A DNA stretch of 64,000 bases from assembly GCF_000181875.2 (NCBI RefSeq), contig NZ_ABJZ02000002.1, forward strand, positions 115,975 through 179,974, given 5' to 3'. Shown one piece after another: positions 17,527-25,790 of this stretch. The first letter of the stretch is position 1, and each line of letters starts with the position of its first letter. The notes beneath the pieces are model-generated. The model saw only the letters and a program-made list of their open reading frames with translations. It was not told the origin of the DNA and did no database searches. This DNA is from [Borrelia] finlandensis. GTDB taxonomy: Bacteria > Spirochaetota > Spirochaetia > Borreliales > Borreliaceae. Position numbers and translations under genes: made by a program.

Positions 17527-18315
17527 ATGAGAAATTTAATTGATGCCATCTTAAGAGATAATAAAAACTTTGTTTTTCTCTTTGTATTTTTTTTTATTGC
17601 TTCTCATTTAAATTCTGCCACAGTGGGCCTTGCTTCATGGTATGGCGAAGCTTTCCATGGCAAAACTACTGCTAATGGCGAAAAATTTGATATGATGGCG
17701 CTTACTGCTGCTCACAAAGAATTGCCCTTTAATACTACTGTAAGGGTTACAAATCTTTTAAACAATAGATCAGTTGTTGTAAGAATTAATGATAGAGGGC
17801 CTTTTAGGAAGGATAGAATAATCGATTTGTCAAAATATGCCGCTGAGAAGCTTGATTTTTTAGGAATAGGGGTTGCTCCTGTAAAAATTGAAGTGATTGA
17901 AGGTCCGAATGAAAAAAGACCTTCTGTATCAAAATCTAGTGACTTTAAAAAAACATTTAATATTCCTGAGGTTAAAGAAGAAAAGAAAACCAAGCAATCA
18001 GACGAAAATATTTCTGTTGAAAATAAATCCAAAGATTTATTGGCAGATTACTCAGTTTATGCTGACAAAGAAACAGATTTTTACATACAAGTTGGATCTT
18101 ATAGGAAAAAAGATTACGCCGACAGGGCTTATCGAATATTAAAAAAAGCGGGTCTTTTTGTTGTAGTAAATTCTCATGGGCCGTTTTATACCGTTTTTAT
18201 CCCTACTAATGCCGATGATGTTCAAAAAAATATAGAGCTTATTAAATCTGCCGGATATAAAGATACTTTAATAAGAAAAACCAAGGTTCCAGGCGAGAGC
18301 CTTATTATGGATTGA
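17527..18315 (+). CDS. rlpA: RlpA-like double-psi beta-barrel protein with SPOR domain
   Basis: Secreted envelope protein. A signal peptide follows the start (NKNFVFLFVFFFIASHLNSA) and has no lipobox cysteine, so it is not a lipoprotein like E. coli RlpA. The double-psi barrel (about residues 35-120) has GLASWYGEAFHGKTTANGE, the His of LTAAHKELPFNT and the Asp of INDRGPF, the residues of the lytic transglycosylase site. Residues from about 190 to 260 form a SPOR domain (FYIQVGSYRKK) that binds denuded septal peptidoglycan. A frame extension to TTG 17488 exists, but ATG 17527 gives a normal signal peptide. No Shine-Dalgarno precedes either start. Confidence 0.88.
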   Translation: MRNLIDAILRDNKNFVFLFVFFFIASHLNSATVGLASWYGEAFHGKTTANGEKFDMMALTAAHKELPFNTTVRVTNLLNNRSVVVRINDRGPFRKDRIIDLSKYAAEKLDFLGIGVAPVKIEVIEGPNEKRPSVSKSSDFKKTFNIPEVKEEKKTKQSDENISVENKSKDLLADYSVYADKETDFYIQVGSYRKKDYADRAYRILKKAGLFVVVNSHGPFYTVFIPTNADDVQKNIELIKSAGYKDTLIRKTKVPGESLIMD

Positions 18316-18506
18316 TTTTTTAAATTATTTTTTTATTAAAATTATTTATTAACTTTTTAAAATTTTATGATTATGTCCTTTATTGCCGGTCCTTTTATAG
18401 TATTTTTTTATTTTAAAAATTGCAATATTATTTTTGGAAATTTAAATTTATTAAACGACTGTTTTACTTTGCTTAAATTTGTATTTTATTATTATGTAGT
18501 TATTTT

Positions 18507-19496
18507 ATGAAGTTTTTATTTGATATTCCTCTTCCAATTATGATTTTGGCTCCAATGGAGGATGTTACCGATACTGTTTTTAGAAATTTAATTCATTTAA
18601 TAGGATCTACAGAAGGAGAACCTCATATTTATTTTACTGAATTTATTTCTACAAAAGGAATTTTAAATGGATCAAAACAATCTGTTCAACATATTTTTTT
18701 AAAACCCAATGAACTTAATAGGCCTTTAATTGCTCAGATTTGGGGCAATGTTCCTGAGCAATTTTATAGAGCAATAGAAATATTAGGGGGCATGGGGTTT
18801 TGGGGAATTGATATTAATATGGGTTGTCCTAAGAGTAAAATAATTAAAAAAGGAGTTTGTTCAGCTTTAATTAATAATAAATCTTTGGCTAAAGAGATAA
18901 TTCTTGCAAGCAAAGAAGCTTGTGCAAGATTTAATTTGCCTCTTAGTATTAAGACCAGGCATGGATTTTCATATCCAGAAGTTGATGATTGGCTGGGGTT
19001 TTTGTTAGGCCTTGAAATTGATATGTTAACGGTTTATCCAAGACTTGCTGTTAATCAGAGCAAAGGTCCTGTTAATTTTGATATTTTTTATGAACTTGTT
19101 AAATTACGAAATAATCTTAGTCCTTCTACTCTGATTATTGGAAATGGGGATGTTTTGAGTCTCAAGGAAGCTAGATATTATGTTGATAAATATTTAATTG
19201 ATGGAATTATGTTTGGTCGTGGAATTTTTGATAATTTGAATTTATTTAAGCCCTTTTCAAAACACTTTTTAGATAGTAATTTAAATTTTAGGTTAAATAT
19301 ATTAAAATTCCATATAAAGGATTTTCATGCTACTTGGGGACTTGAAAAAGATTTTAATAAACTTAAAAAATATTTTAAGATATATTTTACTGAGAAGGAA
19401 AGACAGAGTAAGTATTTCTCAAATCTTATAAATTCAAAAACTTATAAAGAGCTTTTTGAAAATTTAAAAGTTATTGACATGGTAGGAGATTTTTAA
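18507..19496 (+). CDS. dus: tRNA-dihydrouridine synthase
   Basis: FMN-dependent reductase of uridines in tRNA D-loops. The TIM-barrel opening ILAPMEDVTDTVFRNLI, the catalytic-cysteine motif NMGCPKSKIIKKG (Cys at about 110), IKTRHG (about 150) and the FMN phosphate-binding IIGNGDV...GIMFGRGIFDN (about 212-245) are all present. Length 329 is typical. Which of DusA, B or C specificity applies cannot be told. The ATG at 18507 has no clear Shine-Dalgarno and follows a 190-bp AT-rich gap in which I see no gene. The stop is 3 nt before valS, so the two are cotranscribed. Confidence 0.9.
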   Translation: MKFLFDIPLPIMILAPMEDVTDTVFRNLIHLIGSTEGEPHIYFTEFISTKGILNGSKQSVQHIFLKPNELNRPLIAQIWGNVPEQFYRAIEILGGMGFWGIDINMGCPKSKIIKKGVCSALINNKSLAKEIILASKEACARFNLPLSIKTRHGFSYPEVDDWLGFLLGLEIDMLTVYPRLAVNQSKGPVNFDIFYELVKLRNNLSPSTLIIGNGDVLSLKEARYYVDKYLIDGIMFGRGIFDNLNLFKPFSKHFLDSNLNFRLNILKFHIKDFHATWGLEKDFNKLKKYFKIYFTEKERQSKYFSNLINSKTYKELFENLKVIDMVGDF

Positions 19497-19499
19497 ACG

Positions 19500-22127
19500 A
19501 TGAATTGTAGACCTCTTGAAAAATATGATCCTAAGGCATTTGAAGATGAAATTTACACCAAGTGGCTTAAAAACAATGTTTTTTTGCCAGATAATTCTTT
19601 ATTTGAAAAATTTAGTATGGTTGCGCCTCCTCCTAATGTTACTGGCGTGTTGCACATGGGGCATGCTCTTAATTTTGTTTTGCAAGATATTCTTGTAAGG
19701 TATAAAAGAATGAAAAGACACAATACTTTGTGGCTTTTTGGCACAGATCATGCAGGAATAGCAACGCAGGCTGTTTTTGAAAGACATCTTAAAAAGATTG
19801 GTAAAAGCAAAGATGATTTTGAAAGAGAAGAGCTTGTTCAAGAAATTTTTAAATTAAAAGATAGGCATAGAGGGATAATTGTTAATCAGATAAACAAACT
19901 TGGGGCGTCTTATGATCACTCAAGAGAAAGGTTTACTCTTGATGAGAGTCTTTGTAAGGCTGTTAACAAGGTTTTTAAGGACTTGTATTTTAAGGGGTTG
20001 ATTTATAGGGGCGAGTATCTTGTTAATCTTGATCCTGGATCTGGGAGTGTTGTTAGCGACGAAGAGATTGAATACAAAGAAGTTGATGGTAAGCTTTATT
20101 TTGTTAAGTATTTTATTGATAACTCTTCTTTTATTGAGGTTGCAACAACTAGGCCTGAGACAATGTTTGGGGATACTGCTATTGCTGTTAATCCTAATGA
20201 TGAGAGATATAAGTCTTTAGTTGGCAAAGAAGTTACAATTCCTTTGACAACTAAAAAGATAAAAATTATTGCAGATTTTTATGTTGACAGCGCTTTTGGT
20301 ACTGGGGCTTTAAAAGTTACTCCTGCGCACGATCCTAATGATTTTGAAATTTCAAAAAGGCATAATATTTCTAAGGTCAATATTTTAACTCAAGATGGAA
20401 AGCTTAATAAAAATGTTCCTTTGCAATACCAAGGATTAAGTGTGAAAGATGCAAGATTTAAAATTGAGACAGAATTAATGGAAAAGGGTTTTTTGCAAGA
20501 TGTTAAGAAGCATAGACAACAGGTTGGGCATTGTTATCGGTCAGGTGAGGTTATTGAACCTTATTTGTCTACTCAGTGGTTTGTGAGAATGAAGCCTTTA
20601 GCAGACAAAGCTTTAAAGGCTTTACAGAATGGCGAATTAAAATTTTATCCTAAAAAGTGGGAAAATACATATAAACATTGGTTATCAAATATTAGAGATT
20701 GGTGTATATCAAGACAGCTTGTTTGGGGACATAGAATACCGGTTTGGTACAATGTTGATACATCTGAACTTATTGTTAGTGATACTGATCCTTCTTTAGA
20801 TGAAAAAAATATGGGGAAGAGATTTGTTCAAGATCCAGATGTTCTTGATACTTGGTTTTCTTCTTGGCTATGGCCTTTTTCTTCGCTTGGATGGCCCAAT
20901 GTTGATGTTGATTTTAAAAATTATTATCCAACAAATACCTTAATAACAGCTTACGATATAATATTTTTTTGGGTTGCAAGAATGGTGATGGCAGGATTAG
21001 AATTTACAGGGCAAGTTCCTTTCAAAGATGTTTATATCACACCTCTTTTGCGTGACAAACAAGGTAAAAAAATGTCAAAGTCCTTAGGCAATGGAATAGA
21101 TCCTCTTGATATTATTAATGGGTATGGAAGTGATTCTTTGCGGTTTACTTTATCCTTTTTGTCTGTTCAAGGTCAAGATTTGAATATTGACGCTAAAGAT
21201 TTTATGTTTGGGGCTAAGTTTGCAAACAAAGTTTTTAATGCTTCCAAATTTATTCTTTTAAATTTAAAAAATAGAGAAATATTAAATGATTTGAAATTTA
21301 ACGACATTGACAAATGGCTGCTTACAAGCTTAAATTCGACTATTCTTGGTGTAGAGTCTTCTTTTGCAAATTATAAATATAATGAAGCTTCAAAATTTGT
21401 TTATGAGTTTTTTTGGAATGATTTTTGTGATTGGTATATTGAAATTAGCAAAATTGATTTAAATAATGAAAATATTGATATTCAAAATATGGCTATTTCT
21501 AAGTTGCTATTTTTTCTTAAAAAAGCATTATTAATTTTGCATCCGTTTATTCCTTTTGTTACAGAAAAAATTTATTCTGAATTTTCAGAAAAGGAAGATA
21601 TTTTGGCTTTAAATGAATATCCAAATTTTGATATTACCAATAATTTTCAAGAAGAATTTGAAAGTTTTAAAGTATTGAAAACTTTTATTATAGCTATTAG
21701 AACGCTTAAGAGCGAATTTAATATACCTGCTAGCGTTGAAATTGATGTTGCTTTGAAGTTTGATGCTGATTTTAAATATGAGGCATACTTTAAGGCTAAT
21801 GAAAGTATTGCAAAAAGAATGATTAACTTTAAAAATATATTTTACAATGAAAATTGTGATGGTATGCTTGGTGTAGCTGCAGTTGGTTTTGAAATTTATG
21901 CAGATGTTAAGTCATTGATAGATAAAACCAAAGAGTTGATAAGGCTTGAAAAGCAGCTTGAAAAGTATAAAATGCTCAATATTTCTGTTTCAAAGAAACT
22001 TGAAAATAAGAATTTTTTAATGAATGCTCCTAAGGAAATTGTTGAATCTGAAAAATTAAAATTTGTAGAATTTTCTTCTTTAATTAATAAAATAAATAAT
22101 TATATTATTAATTTAAAAAATCTGTAA
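19500..22127 (+). CDS. valS: Valyl-tRNA synthetase
   Basis: Class I aminoacyl-tRNA synthetase. The HIGH motif is HMGH within PPPNVTGVLHMGHAL (about residue 53), and KMSKS is at KKMSKSLGNG (about 525). The editing domain carries TTRPETMFGDTAIAVNP (about 220) and GTGALKVTPAHDPNDF (about 268). The C-terminal coiled coil (about 795-875) typical of ValRS is visible as alternating Lys/Glu/Leu. At 875 residues it is full length. ATG 19500 lies 3 nt downstream of dus. A hairpin at 22179-22205 follows the stop. Confidence 0.97.
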   Translation: MNCRPLEKYDPKAFEDEIYTKWLKNNVFLPDNSLFEKFSMVAPPPNVTGVLHMGHALNFVLQDILVRYKRMKRHNTLWLFGTDHAGIATQAVFERHLKKIGKSKDDFEREELVQEIFKLKDRHRGIIVNQINKLGASYDHSRERFTLDESLCKAVNKVFKDLYFKGLIYRGEYLVNLDPGSGSVVSDEEIEYKEVDGKLYFVKYFIDNSSFIEVATTRPETMFGDTAIAVNPNDERYKSLVGKEVTIPLTTKKIKIIADFYVDSAFGTGALKVTPAHDPNDFEISKRHNISKVNILTQDGKLNKNVPLQYQGLSVKDARFKIETELMEKGFLQDVKKHRQQVGHCYRSGEVIEPYLSTQWFVRMKPLADKALKALQNGELKFYPKKWENTYKHWLSNIRDWCISRQLVWGHRIPVWYNVDTSELIVSDTDPSLDEKNMGKRFVQDPDVLDTWFSSWLWPFSSLGWPNVDVDFKNYYPTNTLITAYDIIFFWVARMVMAGLEFTGQVPFKDVYITPLLRDKQGKKMSKSLGNGIDPLDIINGYGSDSLRFTLSFLSVQGQDLNIDAKDFMFGAKFANKVFNASKFILLNLKNREILNDLKFNDIDKWLLTSLNSTILGVESSFANYKYNEASKFVYEFFWNDFCDWYIEISKIDLNNENIDIQNMAISKLLFFLKKALLILHPFIPFVTEKIYSEFSEKEDILALNEYPNFDITNNFQEEFESFKVLKTFIIAIRTLKSEFNIPASVEIDVALKFDADFKYEAYFKANESIAKRMINFKNIFYNENCDGMLGVAAVGFEIYADVKSLIDKTKELIRLEKQLEKYKMLNISVSKKLENKNFLMNAPKEIVESEKLKFVEFSSLINKINNYIINLKNL

Positions 22128-22178
22128 AAAGATTGAAAAATTATTATGTAATGAAATTGGTTATGGTTAGTTTTTAAA

Positions 22179-22205
22179 CAAAATGCTGTTAGAAATAGCA
22201 TTTTG
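22179..22205. terminator. Hairpin between convergent valS and a secreted-protein gene
   Basis: Nine-base perfect arms, CAAAATGCT at 22179-22187 and AGCATTTTG at 22197-22205, with a 9-nt loop, lie in the 80-bp gap between two convergent genes. Short T or A runs flank both sides, so it could serve both strands. Confidence 0.65.
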
Positions 22206-22210
22206 AATTT

Positions 22211-22807
22211 TTAATTGTCATTTAATATTTGAGAAGATAAGAAGTTTGAATCTTGTAGCTTCGTAAAGCTGTTTATTATTACTGATACATCTTCTTCTTT
22301 AATGTAAATTGATGGAAACGTTTTTCTTTGATCAAATAGGAAATTGAAATCAAGAATTAAATAAATTTGATTGTTTTTTCGAGTTACACTTAGCTTTAAC
22401 TCAAAATCATCATCGTCTTTGTATCGTTTATAGGGATTTTCTTTAATCATTTTTGTCTCTAATAATATGATTTCATTTTCTTTAATTTTTTTTGGTCTGC
22501 TATCAAATAAGCTTAGACTTTTGATTATATTACTAGTATTTAAAAGATTAAAAAAGTTGAAATTTCTTCTATATCCGTTTTCTTTTAGGATAAGCTTAAC
22601 TTCTGAATCGTGATCTTTAATGTATGGTCCGTTATGTTCAATTTCAATAATGCCTTCAAGGCTTGCATTATTTAGAACTTCGGAATATTTTTCTTTTTTT
22701 ATTAGTATATCTTGTATAAAGAACAAATCTTTGATTGTGTCTTTTGCAAAAACATAATTATTAGATATTAAAAAGATTAATACCATAACAAATAATTTTT
22801 TTGTCAT
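22211..22807 (-). CDS. Exported protein of unknown function
   Basis: I recognise no family. Residues 1-21 form a signal peptide (MTKKLFVMVLIFLISNNYVFA, cleavage predicted after the final A), with no lipobox. The mature 177 residues are rich in Lys, Glu, Ile and Asn. They alternate beta-like stretches (IIEIEHNGPYI, VKLILKE, FELKLSVTRKNNQIYLILDFNFLF), consistent with a small beta-sandwich or barrel domain. AAGGAG 22814-22819 (as CTCCTT on the plus strand) is well placed for ATG 22807. It is separated by 78 bp from mnmD upstream on the same strand. Confidence 0.7.
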   Translation of the reverse strand: MTKKLFVMVLIFLISNNYVFAKDTIKDLFFIQDILIKKEKYSEVLNNASLEGIIEIEHNGPYIKDHDSEVKLILKENGYRRNFNFFNLLNTSNIIKSLSLFDSRPKKIKENEIILLETKMIKENPYKRYKDDDDFELKLSVTRKNNQIYLILDFNFLFDQRKTFPSIYIKEEDVSVIINSFTKLQDSNFLSSQILNDN

Positions 22808-22885
22808 TAAAATTCTCCTTGTGTCATTTGGTAGTATATCATACTTGTTGGGATTTTTTTAACGACTTATGTTAAAAATAAATTT

Positions 22886-23563
22886 TTAATTTTTTTGAGC
22901 TTTTATCATATGTCTTTTATTTCCAAATCCTTTTTCTATGTAAATGTATTTAAAATTAGCAAGTTTTAGGCCATCTTTTACAATTCTTGCAGAGGAAAAT
23001 GTTGAAAGCTTGCATTCTGGACTGCTTTTCTCAGAAATTAAATTAAATATTTCATTGCTCCACATTTCAGGATTTTTTTTGGGATTAAATCCGTCTAAAA
23101 ACCAGTATTCTACATTTTCAGGAATTTCTTTGATTTTTATTTTGGCGTCTCCAATTAAAATTTTTAAATTAACATTTTCTGTTATTTTTAGTTTTAAATT
23201 TTTTTTTGGAATTTTAGGATAATTTTTCAACATTAATTTAAAATAAGCGGTTTCTTTAGCAAAGAACTTTGAAATTTGCATTATTGTTTTTTTTTCGAGT
23301 GGAAATTTTTCTATAGAATAATAATTAATTTTTGAGGTTATGTTGTTTTCTTTTATGAATTTTAAAAGACATATAAAGTTTAATCCTGTTCCAAATCCCA
23401 ACTCTGCTATTAAAATATTTTTTTTTGTTTTTAATTCTAAATCTAAATTGCAACCTTTAATAAATGTATAAAAACTCTCTTCAATTCCCTGCTTTGGATT
23501 GTAATAGATGTCATCGAATTTGCTTGAATATATGGTATTTTCTTTAAAAATTGGCTTTTTCAT
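22886..23563 (-). CDS. mnmD: MnmD-type tRNA (mnm5s2U34) methyltransferase
   Basis: SAM-dependent methyltransferase that finishes mnm5s2U at tRNA wobble position 34. The SAM-binding motif I is IAELGFGTGLNFI (about residue 50). The family signature WFLDGFNPKKNPEMW lies near 150, and the end KGFGNKRHMIKA matches the N-terminal half of E. coli MnmC. Length 225 fits a stand-alone MnmD without the FAD domain. A separate FAD oxidoreductase that might supply the other half is encoded at 39936-41003. ATG 23563 is preceded by a 12-bp hairpin at 23576-23607. Confidence 0.88.
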   Translation of the reverse strand: MKKPIFKENTIYSSKFDDIYYNPKQGIEESFYTFIKGCNLDLELKTKKNILIAELGFGTGLNFICLLKFIKENNITSKINYYSIEKFPLEKKTIMQISKFFAKETAYFKLMLKNYPKIPKKNLKLKITENVNLKILIGDAKIKIKEIPENVEYWFLDGFNPKKNPEMWSNEIFNLISEKSSPECKLSTFSSARIVKDGLKLANFKYIYIEKGFGNKRHMIKAQKN

Positions 23564-23575
23564 TTAATTTTATTT

Positions 23576-23607
23576 TTTCAAGCTTACAGAATTTTGTAAG
23601 CTTGAAA
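23576..23607. repeat. 12-bp perfect hairpin between groES and mnmD
   Basis: Arms 23576-23587 (TTTCAAGCTTAC) and 23596-23607 are exact complements with an 8-nt loop. It lies 13 nt upstream of the mnmD start on the minus strand and downstream of the groES terminator, so it may be a second terminator or a structured mnmD leader. Confidence 0.6.
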
Positions 23608-23683
23608 TTTTTAATTTGATTGATCAGAATAATAAGTTTTTATGTATAAATTTGTAATTTTTATTAAATATTTCATAAAAATT

Positions 23684-23709
23684 AAAGCTAAGTAGCTAAA
23701 CTTAGCTTT
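23684..23709 (-). terminator. groES terminator
   Basis: Directly after the groES stop on the minus strand, AAAGCTAAG (23701-23709) pairs with CTTAGCTTT (23684-23692) around an 8-nt loop and is followed by AATTTTTA. A standard intrinsic terminator. Confidence 0.7.
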
Positions 23710-23982
23710 TTACTCTTCTATTATTGCAACTATTTCTTTTGCTTTTAGTATTAAATGTTCTTTGTTTTCAATTTTTACAGCAGCTCCTGCGTATTTTTCA
23801 TAAAGCACAGTATCACCAACTTTTACAGTGATCTCTTCTTTGTTGGAGCCAATAGCTATAACTGTCCCAATATTTGTTTTTTCTTTTGCATTTTCTGGTA
23901 TGTAAAGTCCTGAGATTGTTTTGCTCTCAGCTTCTTTGATTTTTATTAAAACTCTATCAGCCAACGGCCTAATATTTTTCAT
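23710..23982 (-). CDS. groES: Co-chaperonin GroES
   Basis: Heptameric lid of the GroEL chaperonin. Recognised from [14 protein letters not shown] at the start, the mobile loop [15 protein letters not shown] (about residues 18-32) and [16 protein letters not shown] (about 57-72). I start at ATG 23982 (90 residues): the AAGGAG at 23992-23997 is 9 nt from it but abuts the upstream in-frame ATG 23991, which is therefore a poor start. groEL is not adjacent; groES stands alone behind its own promoter at 24012-24041 and its own terminator. Confidence 0.96.
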   Translation of the reverse strand: MKNIRPLADRVLIKIKEAESKTISGLYIPENAKEKTNIGTVIAIGSNKEEITVKVGDTVLYEKYAGAAVKIENKEHLILKAKEIVAIIEE

Positions 23983-24011
23983 CTCAAACATCTCCTTATA
24001 TAATAATATTA

Positions 24012-24041
24012 AATATACGAAAAAACTGAGAGTTGAGTCAA
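24012..24041 (-). promoter_or_regulatory. groES sigma-70 promoter
   Basis: On the minus strand TTGACT (24036-24041), an 18-bp spacer and TATATT (24012-24017) precede groES. No CIRCE-type inverted repeat is seen between it and the gene. Confidence 0.65.
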
Positions 24042-24056
24042 TATATTTATATGGTG

Positions 24057-24081
24057 CTTGAAAATTAAATTAATTTTCAAG
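24057..24081. repeat. 25-bp perfect palindrome in the groES / ABC-F divergent region
   Basis: CTTGAAAATTAA (24057-24068), one central base, then its exact reverse complement (24070-24081). It lies just upstream of the groES -35 box and 42 bp ahead of the ABC-F start codon, a position suited to an operator. The sequence resembles no regulator box that I know. Confidence 0.65.
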
Positions 24082-24123
24082 ATAATTTTGTTATTAGAAT
24101 ATCAATTTAGGCAGGGTAATGGT

Positions 24124-25755
24124 TTGATAACTGTAAGTAATTTAGAAGTTGCATTTGGAGAGAGAGTTTTATTCAAAGATGTAAATATTAAATTTTCTCC
24201 TGGAAATTGCTATGGAATAATTGGTGCTAATGGGGCAGGAAAAAGCACTTTTTTAAAAGTATTAGGGGGAATGATTGAAGCTAGTAAGGGTGAAATATCT
24301 ATCCCTAAAAATCAAAGAGTAGCAGCTCTTGAACAAGATCAATTTGCTTATGATGGATATAAGGTTATCGATACTGTTATTATGGGTCACAAAAGACTTT
24401 ATTCTGTTCAAAAAGAAAAAGATGAAATTTATAGTAAGCTTGATTTTACTGATGAGGATGGAATTAGAGCTGGAGAGCTTGAAGCAGAATTTTCAGAGCT
24501 TGGAGGATACGAGGCTGAATCTGATGCAGCGGTTCTTCTTAAAGGTCTTGGAATAGATGAGGCAATTCATAATAATTTAATGGGTGATGTTGAAGGGGCT
24601 TTAAAAGTTAGAGTTCTTTTAGCTCAAGCACTTTTTGGAGATCCTGATGTATTACTTCTTGATGAGCCTACTAATAACCTTGATCTACAATCTATTAAAT
24701 GGTTAGAAGAGTTTTTAATTAATTTTGAAAATACAGTTATTGTTGTATCTCACGATAGACATTTTTTAAATCAAGTTTGTACTCATATTGTTGACATTGA
24801 TTATGGCAAGATTCAAGTGTATCTTGGAAATTATGATTTTTGGTATGAAACAAGCCAGATTTTAAACAAGCAACTAAAAGATGCTAAAAAGCGATCTGAA
24901 GATAAAATTGCTGAACTTAAGACATTTATTCAAAGATTTTCTAGTAATGCATCTAAGTCTAGGCAAGCAACATCAAGGAAAAAGTTGATTGAAAAAATAA
25001 AGGTTGAAGATTTAAAACCTTCTTCAAGGAAGTTCCCTTATGTTAATTTCAAAAGCGAAAGAGAACTTGGCAAGAATGTTCTTACAATTAAAAATTTAAT
25101 AAAAGAATTTGAAGGGAATTTAATTTTAAATAAATTTAGTATTATTGTTGAGCCCCAGCAAAAGATTGTTTTTTTGGGAAATCCCATGTTTGCAACTTTT
25201 TTGTTTGATATTATTACAAATGAAGATAGAAATTATAAAGGTCATTATGAATGGGGATCTACTGTTAATTTTTCATATTTTAATAAAGATAATGGAAAAT
25301 ATTTTGATTTAGATTTAAATTTAGTCGATTGGTTGCGTCAGTATTCAAAAGAACAAGATGAAACTTATATTAGAGGATTTTTAGGTCGAATGCTTTTCAG
25401 CCAAGATGAAGCTTTAAAAAAGGTAAATGTTCTCTCAGGGGGAGAAAAAGTAAGATGCATGCTTGCTAAGGCTATGCTTAGCGGAGCTAATGTTTTAATA
25501 CTGGATCAACCCACAAATCACTTAGATCTTGAGGCAATTACATCTTTAAATTCCGGGCTTAAAGAGTTTAAAGGAGTTGTTCTTTTTACATCACATGATC
25601 ATCAATTTATAGATACTGTTGCTAATAGGATTATAGAGTTTACTCCTAACGGAATAATTGATCGATATATGACTTTTTCTGAGTATGTTGATGATGCTAA
25701 GATTAGGGATCTGAGAAATAATCTTTATGGCAATAATGCTGGTTTTAGGCTTTAG
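24124..25755 (+). CDS. ABC-F family ATPase with one degenerate nucleotide site (YbiT/YkpA-like)
   Basis: Soluble twin-ABC protein without membrane domains, a group that acts on ribosomes. NBD1 has Walker A GANGAGKS (about residue 39), Walker B/catalytic LLLDEPTNNLD (about 180) and a degenerate signature VEGALKVR (about 159). The linker (about 245-310) is charged. NBD2 has a lost Walker A (GNPMFATF where GxxGxGKS is expected, about 357), an intact signature LSGGEKVR (about 437) and LILDQPTNHLD with Gln in place of the catalytic Glu. I start at TTG 24124 (AGGG 7 nt upstream); the open frame upstream to 24058 runs through a palindrome. Divergent from groES. Confidence 0.85.
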   Translation: MITVSNLEVAFGERVLFKDVNIKFSPGNCYGIIGANGAGKSTFLKVLGGMIEASKGEISIPKNQRVAALEQDQFAYDGYKVIDTVIMGHKRLYSVQKEKDEIYSKLDFTDEDGIRAGELEAEFSELGGYEAESDAAVLLKGLGIDEAIHNNLMGDVEGALKVRVLLAQALFGDPDVLLLDEPTNNLDLQSIKWLEEFLINFENTVIVVSHDRHFLNQVCTHIVDIDYGKIQVYLGNYDFWYETSQILNKQLKDAKKRSEDKIAELKTFIQRFSSNASKSRQATSRKKLIEKIKVEDLKPSSRKFPYVNFKSERELGKNVLTIKNLIKEFEGNLILNKFSIIVEPQQKIVFLGNPMFATFLFDIITNEDRNYKGHYEWGSTVNFSYFNKDNGKYFDLDLNLVDWLRQYSKEQDETYIRGFLGRMLFSQDEALKKVNVLSGGEKVRCMLAKAMLSGANVLILDQPTNHLDLEAITSLNSGLKEFKGVVLFTSHDHQFIDTVANRIIEFTPNGIIDRYMTFSEYVDDAKIRDLRNNLYGNNAGFRL

Positions 25756-25790
25756 CAGTAGTTTTTTAGAAACTCAAAAGGTTTTTTATT

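Noticed and set aside
24058..24123. Longer N-terminus of the ABC-F protein
   Set aside because: It runs through a perfect palindrome and has no ribosome-binding site; TTG 24124 gives the family's normal start.
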